A stretch of 41,224 nt of DNA from Nymphaea colorata. Taxonomy: Eukaryota; Streptophyta; Magnoliopsida; Nymphaeales; Nymphaeaceae. The stretch covers positions 1 to 41,224 of the forward strand of contig NW_022204809.1 of assembly GCF_008831285.2 (NCBI RefSeq), read 5' to 3'. The notes below the pieces were generated by a model. It was not told where the DNA came from. It made no database searches and saw only the letters and a program-made list of their open reading frames with translations. Below are positions 32,316-41,224 of this stretch, piece after piece; the stretch's first letter is position 1; each line of letters starts with the position of its first letter. A program made the position numbers and the translations under genes.

Positions 32316-34799
32316 TCAGGCAGTAATGAAGCTGGAGCTGGTCTGCTGCAGGGTGTCGACCTTAATGGCCACCTTCCTATTCTCCATCGATCTCCTTAAT
32401 TGCTCCAGCAGCTCCTGCTTGATCTCCCTGTTCCGCCGCATGTCGATCGATATTTCCTCCGTCTTTTGGCAGCACTCGCGCACTGCCTTGATGATGTTGG
32501 CCATGGTCTCGGAGGTAAGGTCGCAGCTTTCAAGGTTGAGGTCCACTGATGATAGGTTCCTCAATTTGAGGAGGCAACTGGCCAGGTAGTTAGCTGCGTA
32601 GTCCCCTACCAAGGTGCCCTACAGGTTCAGCTTCAATTTTCGGATCTTCTTTACCTGGATGAGTCCAGCGCAAATGAACTGAACGCCCTAAAACTTGATG
32701 TCGTTGTAGCGGATGCTTAAATCTAACTCCTACAGTTTGGGCTCCTGGGAAATCAAACGGCCGAGGTAAAGGCATCCCTTTTCAGTTAGGCTGCAAGTGT
32801 CAAACACCAGCCTGATCTGTCTTAGTGATTTCACAAGGAGGACGGAGTTGCAGAGGTACTTGAATGCGAAATCGGTGAGGCGGTTGTTGGAGAAGTTGAG
32901 ATCGAGCTGCTCCAAGTTGGTCAGTCCCTCCAGGTAGGGAGAGCCGGCCTTCATCGACTTCTCAGTTATGTCGTTGTTCATCAGGTTCAGCTTCAGTTCG
33001 CGCAGCCCAGAGATGCGGCTTACCGTTTTCAAAAATTCGATGAATCCCTTGTCTGATATTTCGGCACTGACTAGAAGGAAATGTACTTGCGGAAGATGAT
33101 CCTGCAGGCGGTGAGCTTAGGCATGGCTTGACAGAGGTCCCCTATGGCATACATGCCTTATTCGCGTATGGAGTTGCATGCAACATTGAGGGTAAGTTCT
33201 TCTGCCTGTCTGAGGGTGTAAAGCTATCTCGCTGCGCGGTTGAAGTAGAACGCATTGACCTTAGTGCTCTAAAGGTTGAGACTAACATTGCGCATGCCCT
33301 CAGCGCCAGCAAGTTGGCGGAAAAGAGGAGGCAAGTAGTCAGGCTGGACTTCGTTGAATCCTAAGTTGAAGTCTAGTGTCTTGAGCGCTTTCAGCCCAGA
33401 GAGGTCGAAATTCTACTCAAAAGTATGGTCAAAACGCACTTGATTACTAGAGAAATTCAGAATCAATGAACGCAGCTCAAACAGATTCTCTCGAATAGAC
33501 TTCAATAAGGCTTTGAGTCCTACCTGTGAAACATTGTTGCTAAATTAATAGTTATTTACTTCCAGAAGCTGAGTGCGAGATTTTTCATCTATTTGTTCTT
33601 TTCGAGTCCTTCTGCGATGAGGAGGACGTGCTTGTCGCTAATCGAGCACATCTCCATGGAGATGTTGAGTTCCTGCAGACGCATATACTTGATGTTGATG
33701 AGCTGCTCCAGTACCTCCTGAGGCTGCTGGCCTACGCCCGAATGGATGGCGATGCTCAACCGCTAGAACTTGTTTTCAGTGCTTACTAGCGCCTGCATCT
33801 GGGCCAACTACTACAGCTTGTCGATCACCAGCAGGTTGCTCGAGGAGAGCTTCTCGCAGATGGAAGGATCCAGAGTGACTGTCTTGTCGATACGCTGAAT
33901 GGCCCAATAAATACATTGCGGAGGAGGTTGTTGTCGCTGATGTACTTTTGCAGTTAGATAAAGTCCATGCGGGTGGAAATTTAATGGTCCAGCATGCGTC
34001 TTAAAACCTTGCCCAAGCCGATGATGTTGGGATACATGGCTTTGATTTCCACTATTTTCTGCTGCACTTTTTCGCGTTCATTATTGAGACGGTCATCGAT
34101 TTTGCGGAGGGTGCAGAACTCAAGGAAGAGAAGCCCGAGTGAGTAGCAGTCGCTCTTGTAGGCCTTGTAGTTGACGAGATGCATGGTCTGCTTGTAGGCG
34201 CGGTAGAGTTCTGGTGAGAGGTAGTAGGGAGTGCCGATCACAGTCATCTATTTTGTCTGATCGCAGAAGCCCACTGCAGTTCCCGCACCTACATCACATA
34301 CTTTGAAGTAGAGAGGGTCTTCAGAAAAGAGGAGGACGTTGGATGGTTTGATGTCGCGATGTGCCACCTAAGAACGTTGCAAGTGCGCAAACACCTCCAG
34401 CATGCTGGTGAAAAACATGAGAACATCCTCTTAGTCAAAAGGCTTGGTGCGCTCAGCGAGGTAGGTTTTGAGGTTGGCCAGCCCCTTCTCCATCTGGATG
34501 TACCCCTTCTTGAAGGTGTTTATGGATCCCTTCTGTTCCTGCAGGATGAAGCTGCCGCGATATTCTACGATGTTGGGGTGTGGGTTCGCTCTGATCTTGC
34601 ACAGCAATTAGATCTCTTTGCGGAAGATAAACTCCGCCTGCTTGTCATCGAGCCTCACCTCCTTGACGCACTCGATACTGCCTTCCTCGTCGGCCACCTC
34701 GTAGACTATGCTGTTTCCTGTGCCGATCACTTGCCGCATCTTGAAACGGTCGTAAAGCTACCGCTATCCGCTCACGAACTTCACCGTTTTATTGCTCAT
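32316..34799 (-). CDS. Protein kinase with C-terminal leucine-rich repeats
   Basis: N-terminal kinase domain: VIGTGNSIVYEVADEEG Gly loop, IECVKEVRL Lys, VAHRDIKPSNVLLF catalytic loop, then DVG in place of DFG (VCDVGAGTAV), IGTPYYLSPELYRAY, SDCYSLGLLFLEFC. Essential Lys and Asp residues are present, so it may be active. After a linker come many LRRs of the ribonuclease-inhibitor style (LTNLEQLDLNFSNNRLTDFA, LSGLKALKTLDFNLGFN). About 814 aa. Introns of 20 nt: 33895-33914 and 33540-33559. One base missing near 33105-33108 (GCCTG). Kinase-LRR fusions are known from ciliates; the target is unknown. Confidence 0.85.
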
Positions 34800-35008
34800 C
34801 TTCAATATGGAACGATTATAATCAAGGGAAGGTAGGAATCAGAACTGGAGGGAGGGAAGGGGGAAGGATGGATTATATGCTTGAATGATGGGACTAGTGA
34901 TGAAGGGGAAAGTAGATATATGATTGAGAGATTTAATGATGTAATATTAAGAGAAATTATTGACAGTTATGATGGAAGTGAAGGATGGGTAATATCAGCC
35001 ATAATGAA
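34800..35008. other. Spacer between kinase-LRR and membrane-protein gene
   Basis: 209 bp, purine-rich on the + strand (GGAGGGAGGGAAGGGGGAAGG at 34847 on) then AT-rich. It must hold the promoter of the kinase gene. No gene seen. Confidence 0.4.
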
Positions 35009-36106
35009 TCATTATTCTTTGCTGATACGTTTTATTCTAGTGATTGTTTGCCGTAATTTGCGGTTGGCATCATCATTCTTGTTCTAACTTATATTGCTGA
35101 CCATCCGTTACACAGCTTTAATTGGCATATAGTCCTTTTCCTTCTCCTCTCCACTCGCTCTGTTAATCATCTATTTTTTCTTTTGCTACTTCCGATATCT
35201 ATCGCATTTAATTAGGCAGAAGAGCAAAAATAGAAGGGGCAATACTACTGCGAGACAAAAAATCACCAAAAAACCGACTTCCCTGATCGAATTCTTTAAG
35301 GACTGAGTGACGCATGTATTGCATTGCTACGATAAAACGATGACGTCAGATATTGCCCAAAAATTGCCTCCTGCGCCGTTGGGTGAGATACAGGTGATAT
35401 CAATGGTGAGAGTGGTTGTGTGGTCGTCGATGGGGATAGTGATCGGCAATATCATGGTACGCGCATTAGAGGGAGTAAGCGCGGGAAGGCTTAGATAGTT
35501 AGAGACATCTGAAGTATTGGAGTCGAAATAGGTGCCTTGTGCTTCCGAAATGGAAGTATATACTTGGTCAAAGCCGAAGCCATTGTTATCTGTGTTGCAT
35601 GAGACTGACAGTTGGGTGTTATTGACCAGCAGAAGGAGGTTGAACTTGATGATAAACTCTTGCATGGTTTAGGAGTAGGCGAGAGAGATCTGAATACTAT
35701 TGGCGTTTGAGAAGAGGCCCAGCATTTGAAAGCTATAGGAAAAGTTTGTACATATTAGGACTGTGCTGGAGGCGTCGAGGCTTCTGTGAGTAGAGGTGAC
35801 TAAGAACTTGTTGATTTAACTTGTTGTGAAGATCGGATTTGTGAGTGTAGAGAAATAGTAGTATATGTTTGTCGTTGTTGTGTTGCTGAGAAGACAAGCA
35901 TTGTCTGAGAGGAAATAATTTGAATCGCATGAGCTACACTTATTATTGTCTGTGGCCAGGCACGTAGCACAAGTGAGGTTGCAGAGATTGATCTTCCAGG
36001 CAGGGGAGGATTGACACGCTGCGGAAAGAGAAGTCGAATTGGTCGTGAGTGTTAGGGCAGAGTGGCAAATAGATATTAAAAGACAGGTGATGATAGCCTT
36101 GTGCAT
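35009..36106 (-). CDS. Type I membrane protein, Cys-rich (paralogue A)
   Basis: 365 aa, one clean exon. A hydrophobic signal peptide (MHKAIITCLLISICHS) is followed by a Cys-rich module with CxxC spacings (WKINLCNLTCATCLATDNNK, CSSCDSNYF), a Ser/Thr/Asn-rich ectodomain with many N-x-S/T sites, a last CxxC (EQCNTCVTQSL), a transmembrane helix (VGFLVIFCLAVVLPLLFLLF) and a basic cytosolic tail of about 75 aa. Homologous along its length to the next gene upstream. A surface receptor, adhesin or cortical protein is possible; nothing identifies a ligand. Confidence 0.75.
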
Positions 36107-36356
36107 CCTGTATAGTCTTTAATCAAATTGATCGAATTTACATGATATTCGTAATATTAGCTCTTATAGGGATTATAGATCATGCTACCTATCATTAAAT
36201 TTGGAGTAGAGTATGATGATAGGGATTCTTATGTAGATAATCATCTCGATACTTTTGATTACGCTAGGCAATGAGAGTCGATTTGTAAGTAATCGGAAAA
36301 ACAGATGATTAAATGTATGGTTGAGATAAAGATATTGAGATAATCATTGAGCTGCT

Positions 36357-37438
36357 TCATTACTGCTTACTGAATTTCTTTCGGGCAGTTAAGGCAAGCA
36401 TCATTTTTCTCTTTTGTTCTTCCTTTCCTTCAGCTACGTTACTTATGATTCGATCAACAGCCTTAACTGGGATATAATCCTTCTGTCCTCCACTAATCAT
36501 CTCTCTTTTCTCCTTCTCCTTGCGATACTTGTCGCATTTAATACAGAAGAAGAGTAATACAAAGAGAGGGACAACCGCAATGATGGTGTATATTGCCAGA
36601 TAGCCGACATCATAAATCGATTTCTGCAAAACCTTAGTGACACAGGTATTGCATTGCTATGCCATTAATATAACATCCGATATTCCCCAAAAATGGCCAG
36701 CATTACCATTCGGTGAAATGCATGTGAAGCTTATTGTAAGATTAGTCGTATAAGAACTGAAAGGGACGCGGATTAATTAGATCATTGTCCGTGCATTGGA
36801 AGGAGATAGGGCAGGAAGATTAAGATAGCTAGGATTAGATTCATTGTTTGAGGGTTAATATGTACCAGTTGCCTCAGAAACGGCGTTATACACTTTATCC
36901 ACTTCGATATTGCTATTATCTGTAGTTAAGGTGATCGACAATTTAGTATTGTTTACCAACAGGAGAAGATTGAATTTTAAGATAAATGACTGCATGGTTT
37001 CAGAGTAAGGAACAGTCATCTATATACTTTGAGCATTTGAGAAGAGCCCCAGCATTTGGAAACTGTATGTATAGTCCGAACAAATCAAGACAGTATTCCA
37101 GACCTTGAGGCTTTCCTGAGTTGAGGTGGTATAAAATTTTTCAATTTCCTTTTTGGAAAAAATTGCACTCGTGAGTGTGGAGAAATAATAGTAGATGTTG
37201 GTGGAGGAGGTGTTGCTGAGCAGGCAGGTATTGTCTTGAAAATATAGTCGGAATCACATGAACTGCATTTATCACTATCAGTCGATAGGCAACTCTAGCA
37301 GGTGAGGTTGCAGAGATTGATCTTCCAGGCGGGAGAGGTTTGACACGCTGCTTCAATAATATTTTAACCGTTGATTATCGTCAGCTTAGAGAAGCAAAGT
37401 GCAAACAAGAGGCATATTAGGACACCTTTTAGCATCAT
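36357..37438 (-). CDS. Type I membrane protein, Cys-rich (paralogue B)
   Basis: Tandem paralogue of the gene at 35009-36106, about 360 aa. Same order: signal peptide (MMLKGVLICLLFALCFS), SPAWKINLCNLTCESCLSTD, CSSCDSDY, an ectodomain with FQMLGLFSNAQS, the QCNTCVTK motif, a transmembrane helix (LAIYTIIAVVPLFVLLFFC) and the tail KDYIPVKAVDRIISNVAEG. DNA is nearly identical around the Cys module but diverged elsewhere. One base seems missing near 37238-37248 (GACTATATTTTC). The two starts M1/M2 are adjacent ATGs. Confidence 0.7.
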
Positions 37439-37516
37439 CTATTTTAAATAATAGGATGAAATGCCTTATTATTATATCCTTACATCAAAAATAATCGAAA
37501 GTTATGAGGCCATTCA

Positions 37517-38344
37517 TCAATCAGCTGGAGATGGGTGCTGGAAATACAGGTTGCTCTTTCTATTTATGATTTCTTTCATCCTGGCGATATTTTAGCTGCT
37601 CAGACTGAGATCCAGATCTTGTTTCCTCCTCTTGAGAGCGCCCTGAAGCCTGCTCCTGCGCTACCCTCCCACCTTCAACTCCACGCTTATGAGGCCATGC
37701 TTGAACTCTGAGATGATTGCCTAAGCCTTCTCGATGCTGTTAAACACTACCGTTGCCTTCCTTCGGCCTGCTTCTATGGCCAACGAAACAATTTCACCGT
37801 AAGGCGTGAGTGCCGAAATCAGCATATTCTTTGTAAAAGATAGTCCGCGCTGCCATTTAACAACCACGGCGCTCATCTCCTCGTAATATTGCTTGGGGGT
37901 CATCTCCTGGCTAATCTGTTGGCGTAGTTGCTCCCGTTACTATTCCTATCTTTCCTTCTTTTCGAAAAATTCTTTGCGACGCTTGGCCTCCGCCTGCAGG
38001 TCTTACTTTGCTCTTATGTGTTCCTCCTCTCGGCGTTTGAGGTTTTCGATGAGAGTTCTACGTTCTGAGTCCATGGCCTGAATTCGCTCACGCTGCTCTT
38101 AGAGGGCGCGAATGTGGTCAGCATATAGTTTACGGTTGGGTTATTCTTCTAAAAACTCATAGGCTCTGTTGATCTTGATGAAAATCTCAGTAGCTTCTTC
38201 ATCCTTGTTGCGATCGGGATGGTACTTCAACGCTAGCGTCCTATAGTTCTTCTTGAGGACAGCGAAATCAGCATCTGGCGGGGTGGCTAGGATCTCGTAG
38301 GGGTCCCCGCCCAACCGTTGAATGATTTCTTTGAGTGACTCCAT
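37517..38344 (-). CDS. DNAJC17: DNAJC17-like J-domain and RRM protein
   Basis: Spliceosome-linked J protein. J domain near the N-terminus with DPYEILATPPDADFAVLKKN and the HPD motif in LALKYHPDRNKDEEAT, then a charged coiled coil (RREEHIRAKEDLQAEAKRRK) and a C-terminal RRM-like domain in the DNAJC17 place: VVVKWQRGLSFTKNMLISAL, TPYGEIVSLAIEAGRRKATV, VFNSIEKAEAIISEF. 275 aa, one exon, clean. ATG 38344 was chosen; an in-frame ATG at 38380 would overlap the divergent neighbour's start by 7 bp. Confidence 0.87.
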
Positions 38345-38373
38345 CTTATAAGAGCTATATAATAATTTCAAGT

Positions 38374-39456
38374 ATGGCATTAAGCGAGTGGTATAACTAA
38401 GTCAAACAATACCTGTGGTCTGCAGCTGCCCCCGCAGCAAGTCCAACAGAGGAGCAAGATAGCGAGCAGATGGGAAGACTGGCCAGACTGAGGAGAATGA
38501 CTAAAATACTCGAGAACTCCTGTTATTCCGCAACATAACAGCAACAGATTTGCAATTTTTACGGCTCGCTTATCGACGAGTACCCTCAAGCACGCTCATC
38601 TAAAAATCACCCTCAGTTTCTCTACGAGCCGGAAGTCTACGTTCCTTTAGTAAACTTTACCATCCCCATCAAGGTGCAGACTCCCAATCTCTACTGCCAA
38701 CTAGACCTAACAATTGTCTTCCACGAAGCACTAGCCAACAATCTTCCCTCTTTTTTCGTCCCCAATCCTGATTTTACAAAGTACAAGCCTCGTGATAAAT
38801 TCGTCCGTTTCGGGAAGGACAATAAAGAAAGTCACAAGTTCGAAGCCGTATATGGAGGAGTGAAGGTGATGATGCCGGCAGTGTGGGCGTAGCGGTGGGA
38901 ATGGACTGCACAAAGCTACTACAAGCAAGAAAATATAGTTACCATGGTGCGCTGGATCCATAAAATTCTTCTTCCTGACTATTTCCCCTTTTCTAAGCGC
39001 AAGACACCCATCTCCACTGACATCATTCACAAGAGTCATGAGATGAGGTAATTCATCGATAAAAACGTGGTGCTAAGTAAGCGTGAAAGCGACCTGCAGG
39101 AAATACCCCTCCTCGAAGCAATTCAATCAGCCAACACCCTTGCTATCAGCATCCAAGCCTAGACAGATATCCTGAAGGAAGAAATAGGAGCTATGAAGGA
39201 AATAATCGACAAAAGCTAGCATTTCAATATCAAACAATTCATGCCATAGCCGAGGGACAAGAAGTCAGCCATCATTCTGGATGCTCTTAGCTCGATGGAA
39301 GCCTGCAAAGATGTTGAGAACGAGATATAAAAGCAATTTTTGCGAGGAAAGCTTGACCTTTTTCAACTCAGGTCTGGAATATAGCAGATTTCCTTGAACA
39401 AATTTTAGAATTACTATCGGCTGGCATACTGGAAAAGTCCATAATTACTATGGTGA
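38374..39456 (+). CDS. TSG101/VPS23-like ESCRT-I subunit
   Basis: 360 aa, one exon, clean. The N-terminal half fits a UEV (inactive E2) fold: FLYEPEVYVPLVNFTIPIKV, YCQLDLTIVFHEALANNLPS, FFVPNPDFTKYKPRDKF, and VKVMMPAVWAERWEW. A coiled coil follows (QAETDILKEEIGAMKEIID), and the C-terminus resembles the steadiness box: KDVENEIEKQFLRGKLDLFQ, LRSGIEQISLNKFENYYR. Length and domain order match TSG101, which sorts ubiquitinated cargo at endosomes. The family call is by pattern and would need a profile search. Only 29 bp separate its ATG from the DNAJC17 ATG. Confidence 0.6.
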
Positions 39457-39795
39457 CAGAATAAATGATGATTATCATTGCACTCCAATCATTCTTTCCC
39501 ATCAATTCATCATATTTTTTAATTAATTATATATACCTTTACTCTATTTGATCTTTGTATAATAGTCTCCACATTATTTCTCAAAGTTTGAGAATATACT
39601 AAATAGCATAGTGGGAGCTTTTAGGTATTTTTATTGCCTATCATAGAGGTATTATAATCATCAATAATACTCTGTTTTATTGTATTTTAAAAAAATAAAA
39701 TAATTTATGTACCTCTAGACTAATGCAAGGAAGGAGTTCAAAGGGACGATAGCAGTAATCATTCTATCAGTTAGACTGGTCTCCATATTTTTTAA
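39457..39795. other. Intergenic spacer
   Basis: 339 bp between two + strand genes, very AT-rich with an A/T homopolymer stretch around 39685-39705. No reading frame or RNA gene seen. Should contain the terminator of the TSG101-like gene and the promoter of the next. Confidence 0.4.
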
Positions 39796-40575
39796 ATGAT
39801 TAGTTCTGAGCTTGATAAAGGGGTATTATCTCAGACCACAACTTTGGTGATAAGTCTCCCTCTCACCTAAGGCAGATGTCGTCACACAAATGTGGTCCGG
39901 GTCGTTCGCACATTCGCCGATTCCAGTAACTCCGCTCCGTAAATCGTAAGTTCCATCACTGAAAAAGAAGGCCAGTCCCTGAAGAGAAAAACAGAAATAA
40001 AATATAATCAAGTCAGATACATTATTGAGGACTAGTTCCACTTCCACGGGGAAGGGTCGCAGCCTCCGCTTCCCGGCAAGAAGTAGGAGCGGCAGTTCAT
40101 CTCTTCCTCCAGCAATGATAGTGGCAATTCCAACCAATCCAGCTCTCGCCAGGGCAATAAGATCAGGAGAAACAAGAATAAGAAGGTTTGCCTTTTCCAA
40201 AAAGTCCAAAGAAATGGCAAGAAATTCGCAAAAAGAAATACCAAAAACATACCGAAAAATTTTTGCAAAGCCTTTGTGAATTACATGGAGAGCATCCCCC
40301 AAGGCTAGGAGGTGGGTTTGGCGATGAACGACTTCAAGAAACTCGAGCGTAGTTGTCGATATAAGTACAACAACATTTTGATGAGACGATTATTCTCGAA
40401 CCAACGAATTCGAGTCTATTTCAAGCGGTTTCTATAGACTCCCGCAACCGAGTGGATCAACAGCTCCAAAATCACAGATAAGGAGGTCCACCTTGAAGCC
40501 ATACAGATCTACAACAAATTACTCGAGAATACTTCCTACGCTTAAGCTGATCCCAGCAACCCCAGTGATGAATGA
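39796..40575 (+). CDS. Hypothetical basic protein
   Basis: 259 aa in a single frame with no break from ATG 39796 to TGA 40573-40575. Start MISSELDKGVLSQTTTLVIS, a linker IEDEFHFHGEGSQPPLPGKK, a Ser/Asn/Arg/Lys-rich part (SSSNDSGNSNQSSSRQGNK) and a helical C-terminal domain (AFVNYMESIPQGEEVGLAM, NDFKKLERSCRYKYNNILM, RRLFSNQRIRVYFKRFLET). Not recognised. The C-terminal block with clustered Arg/Lys and aromatics could bind nucleic acid; that is a guess. An opposite-strand frame over the same stretch is a shadow. Confidence 0.65.
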
Positions 40576-40648
40576 TGCGCCATCCATTAAATAAGCTACT
40601 GAAATACTTCATATTGAATGATTAAATTATGAGAAGGATGGATATCAA

Positions 40649-41035
40649 TCATCTGATAACGATGCCGGGCTTCAAACAGAATAAGTTGAAATTATTTTGA
40701 GAGCTTTATTTGGTCTCAGCGATATATTTAATGCTCATTTTTTAGCCTCCGTAGTAGTTGCATTTGCAACTGGCACAAGTTCCGCCGTACCCACCGCATG
40801 AATACTTGTATTTTCTTCCGGTGGTCTTCTTGAAATTAAAATGAGTGTAGGCAGAACACTTTTCATCTGTATTGAATCCGTAATCAAGAAGGGTATATTT
40901 TTTCAGACATCTGGCCTTGTGTTACCTATTTTTGGTGTATACGGTTCGTTTTGGTCTTTCGTCCCATCGACATATATCATCATTCATATTGCGAACGATA
41001 GTGGAAGACTAGTCAATACTTGTTTCTCCTTCCAT
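40649..41035 (-). CDS. Small Cys/Gly/Tyr-rich subtelomeric protein
   Basis: 128 aa, one exon, ATG at 41033-41035, TGA at 40649-40651. Hydrophilic N-terminus, a basic middle (RPKRTVYTKNREHKARC), then SCGGYGGTCASCKCNYYGG, with four Cys among Gly and Tyr, and a short tail. No signal peptide visible. Four closely spaced Cys could bind zinc. Family unknown. It is the last gene before the right telomere, about 106 bp away. Confidence 0.6.
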
Positions 41036-41141
41036 ATAAAAAAAAATAATTAAAATTGGGTTATGACTAATTCTTTATTGTGAAGCCCTGATCAAATATG
41101 ATGCTATATCCTATATGTTTATTCTTGATTAATGACATCTT
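41036..41141. other. Right subtelomeric spacer
   Basis: 106 bp AT-rich sequence between the last gene's start codon and the telomere repeats. It must contain the promoter of that gene. Nothing else seen. Confidence 0.5.
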
Positions 41142-41224
41142 GGGGTTGGGGTTGGGGTTGGGGTTGGGGTTGGGGTTGGGGTTGGGTTGGGGTTGGGGTT
41201 GGGTTGGGGTTGGGGTTGGGGTTG
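41142..41224. repeat. Right telomere, GGGGTT repeats
   Basis: GGGGTT units to the end of the window, complementary in kind to the left CCCCAA array, so both ends are true chromosome ends. Two units read GGGTT. This may be telomerase slippage or loss of one G in base-calling. Confidence 0.97.

Noticed and set aside
32316-34799. Pseudokinase
   Set aside because: Despite DVG for DFG, the Asp itself, the VAIK-type Lys and HRDIKPSN are all present, so activity cannot be excluded.
34359-34835. 158-codon + strand open frame
   Set aside because: It overlaps the kinase domain of the minus-strand kinase-LRR gene, which has all kinase motifs.
39826-40302. 158-codon minus-strand open frame
   Set aside because: The + strand frame 39796-40575 is longer, starts and stops cleanly and has a charged, coding-like composition. 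The minus frame is its shadow.

Overview
This window is a complete ciliate macronuclear chromosome. It is capped at both ends by telomeric repeat (CCCCAA units at 1-86, GGGGTT units at 41142-41224), and about 30 protein genes and three tRNA genes lie closely packed on both strands between the caps. The reading frames work only if UGA is the sole stop and UAA/UAG are sense codons. At family-invariant positions UAA/UAG falls where glutamate, not glutamine or tyrosine, is expected. Examples are the catalytic Glu of a cytosolic carboxypeptidase, the MYST VFEIDG motif, the MAPK FREVMFLQEL motif and the centrin FFEMM motif. UAR=Glu is the code known from peritrich ciliates (NCBI table 30), so an oligohymenophorean peritrich or relative is the best guess. 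I cannot name a species. Introns are tiny and almost all exactly 20 nt (GTA...AG).

Layout. 0-1.6 kb: subtelomere and a MYST histone acetyltransferase (-). 1.7-2.4 kb: two tRNA-Trp(CCA) genes in a ~180 bp direct repeat. 2.6-7.0 kb: a TBC Rab-GAP, two coiled-coil proteins and a damaged membrane protein (+). 7.1-13.0 kb: an Integrator-7-like protein (+), NAF1 (-), an armadillo/importin-alpha-like protein (-), tRNA-iMet (+) and a FDIV-motif coiled-coil protein (-). 13.3-22.4 kb, rich in cilium genes: DRC12/CCDC153-like (+), centrin (-), a small axonemal-looking protein (+), two hypothetical proteins, a multi-pass membrane protein (+), and IFT74 (-) head-to-head with a MAPK15/ERK7 kinase (+). 22.5-28.9 kb: ataxin-3-type Josephin deubiquitinase (+), PX sorting nexin (-), HINT3-like HIT protein (+), Derlin (-), a cyclic-nucleotide-binding-like protein (+), and a hypothetical protein (-). 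29-34.8 kb: CCP5/AGBL5 tubulin deglutamylase (-) head-to-head with a Tctex1-type dynein light chain (+), then a kinase-LRR protein (-). 35-37.4 kb: two tandem paralogous type I membrane proteins (-). 37.5-41.1 kb: DNAJC17-like (-) 29 bp from a TSG101/VPS23-like ESCRT-I gene (+), an uncharacterised gene (+) and a small Cys-rich gene (-) next to the right telomere.

The gene content mixes ciliary structure and tubulin modification (IFT74, MAPK15, CCP5, dynein light chain, DRC12, centrin), ubiquitin/ERAD/endosomal functions (ataxin-3, Derlin, TSG101, SNX, TBC) and RNA biology (NAF1, Integrator, DNAJC17, tRNAs). Many genes show one or more places where the frame is lost by a single apparently missing base, usually in a short homopolymer and always in the same sense. 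These are described under findings and are more likely base-call errors than biology, but the pattern should be tested.
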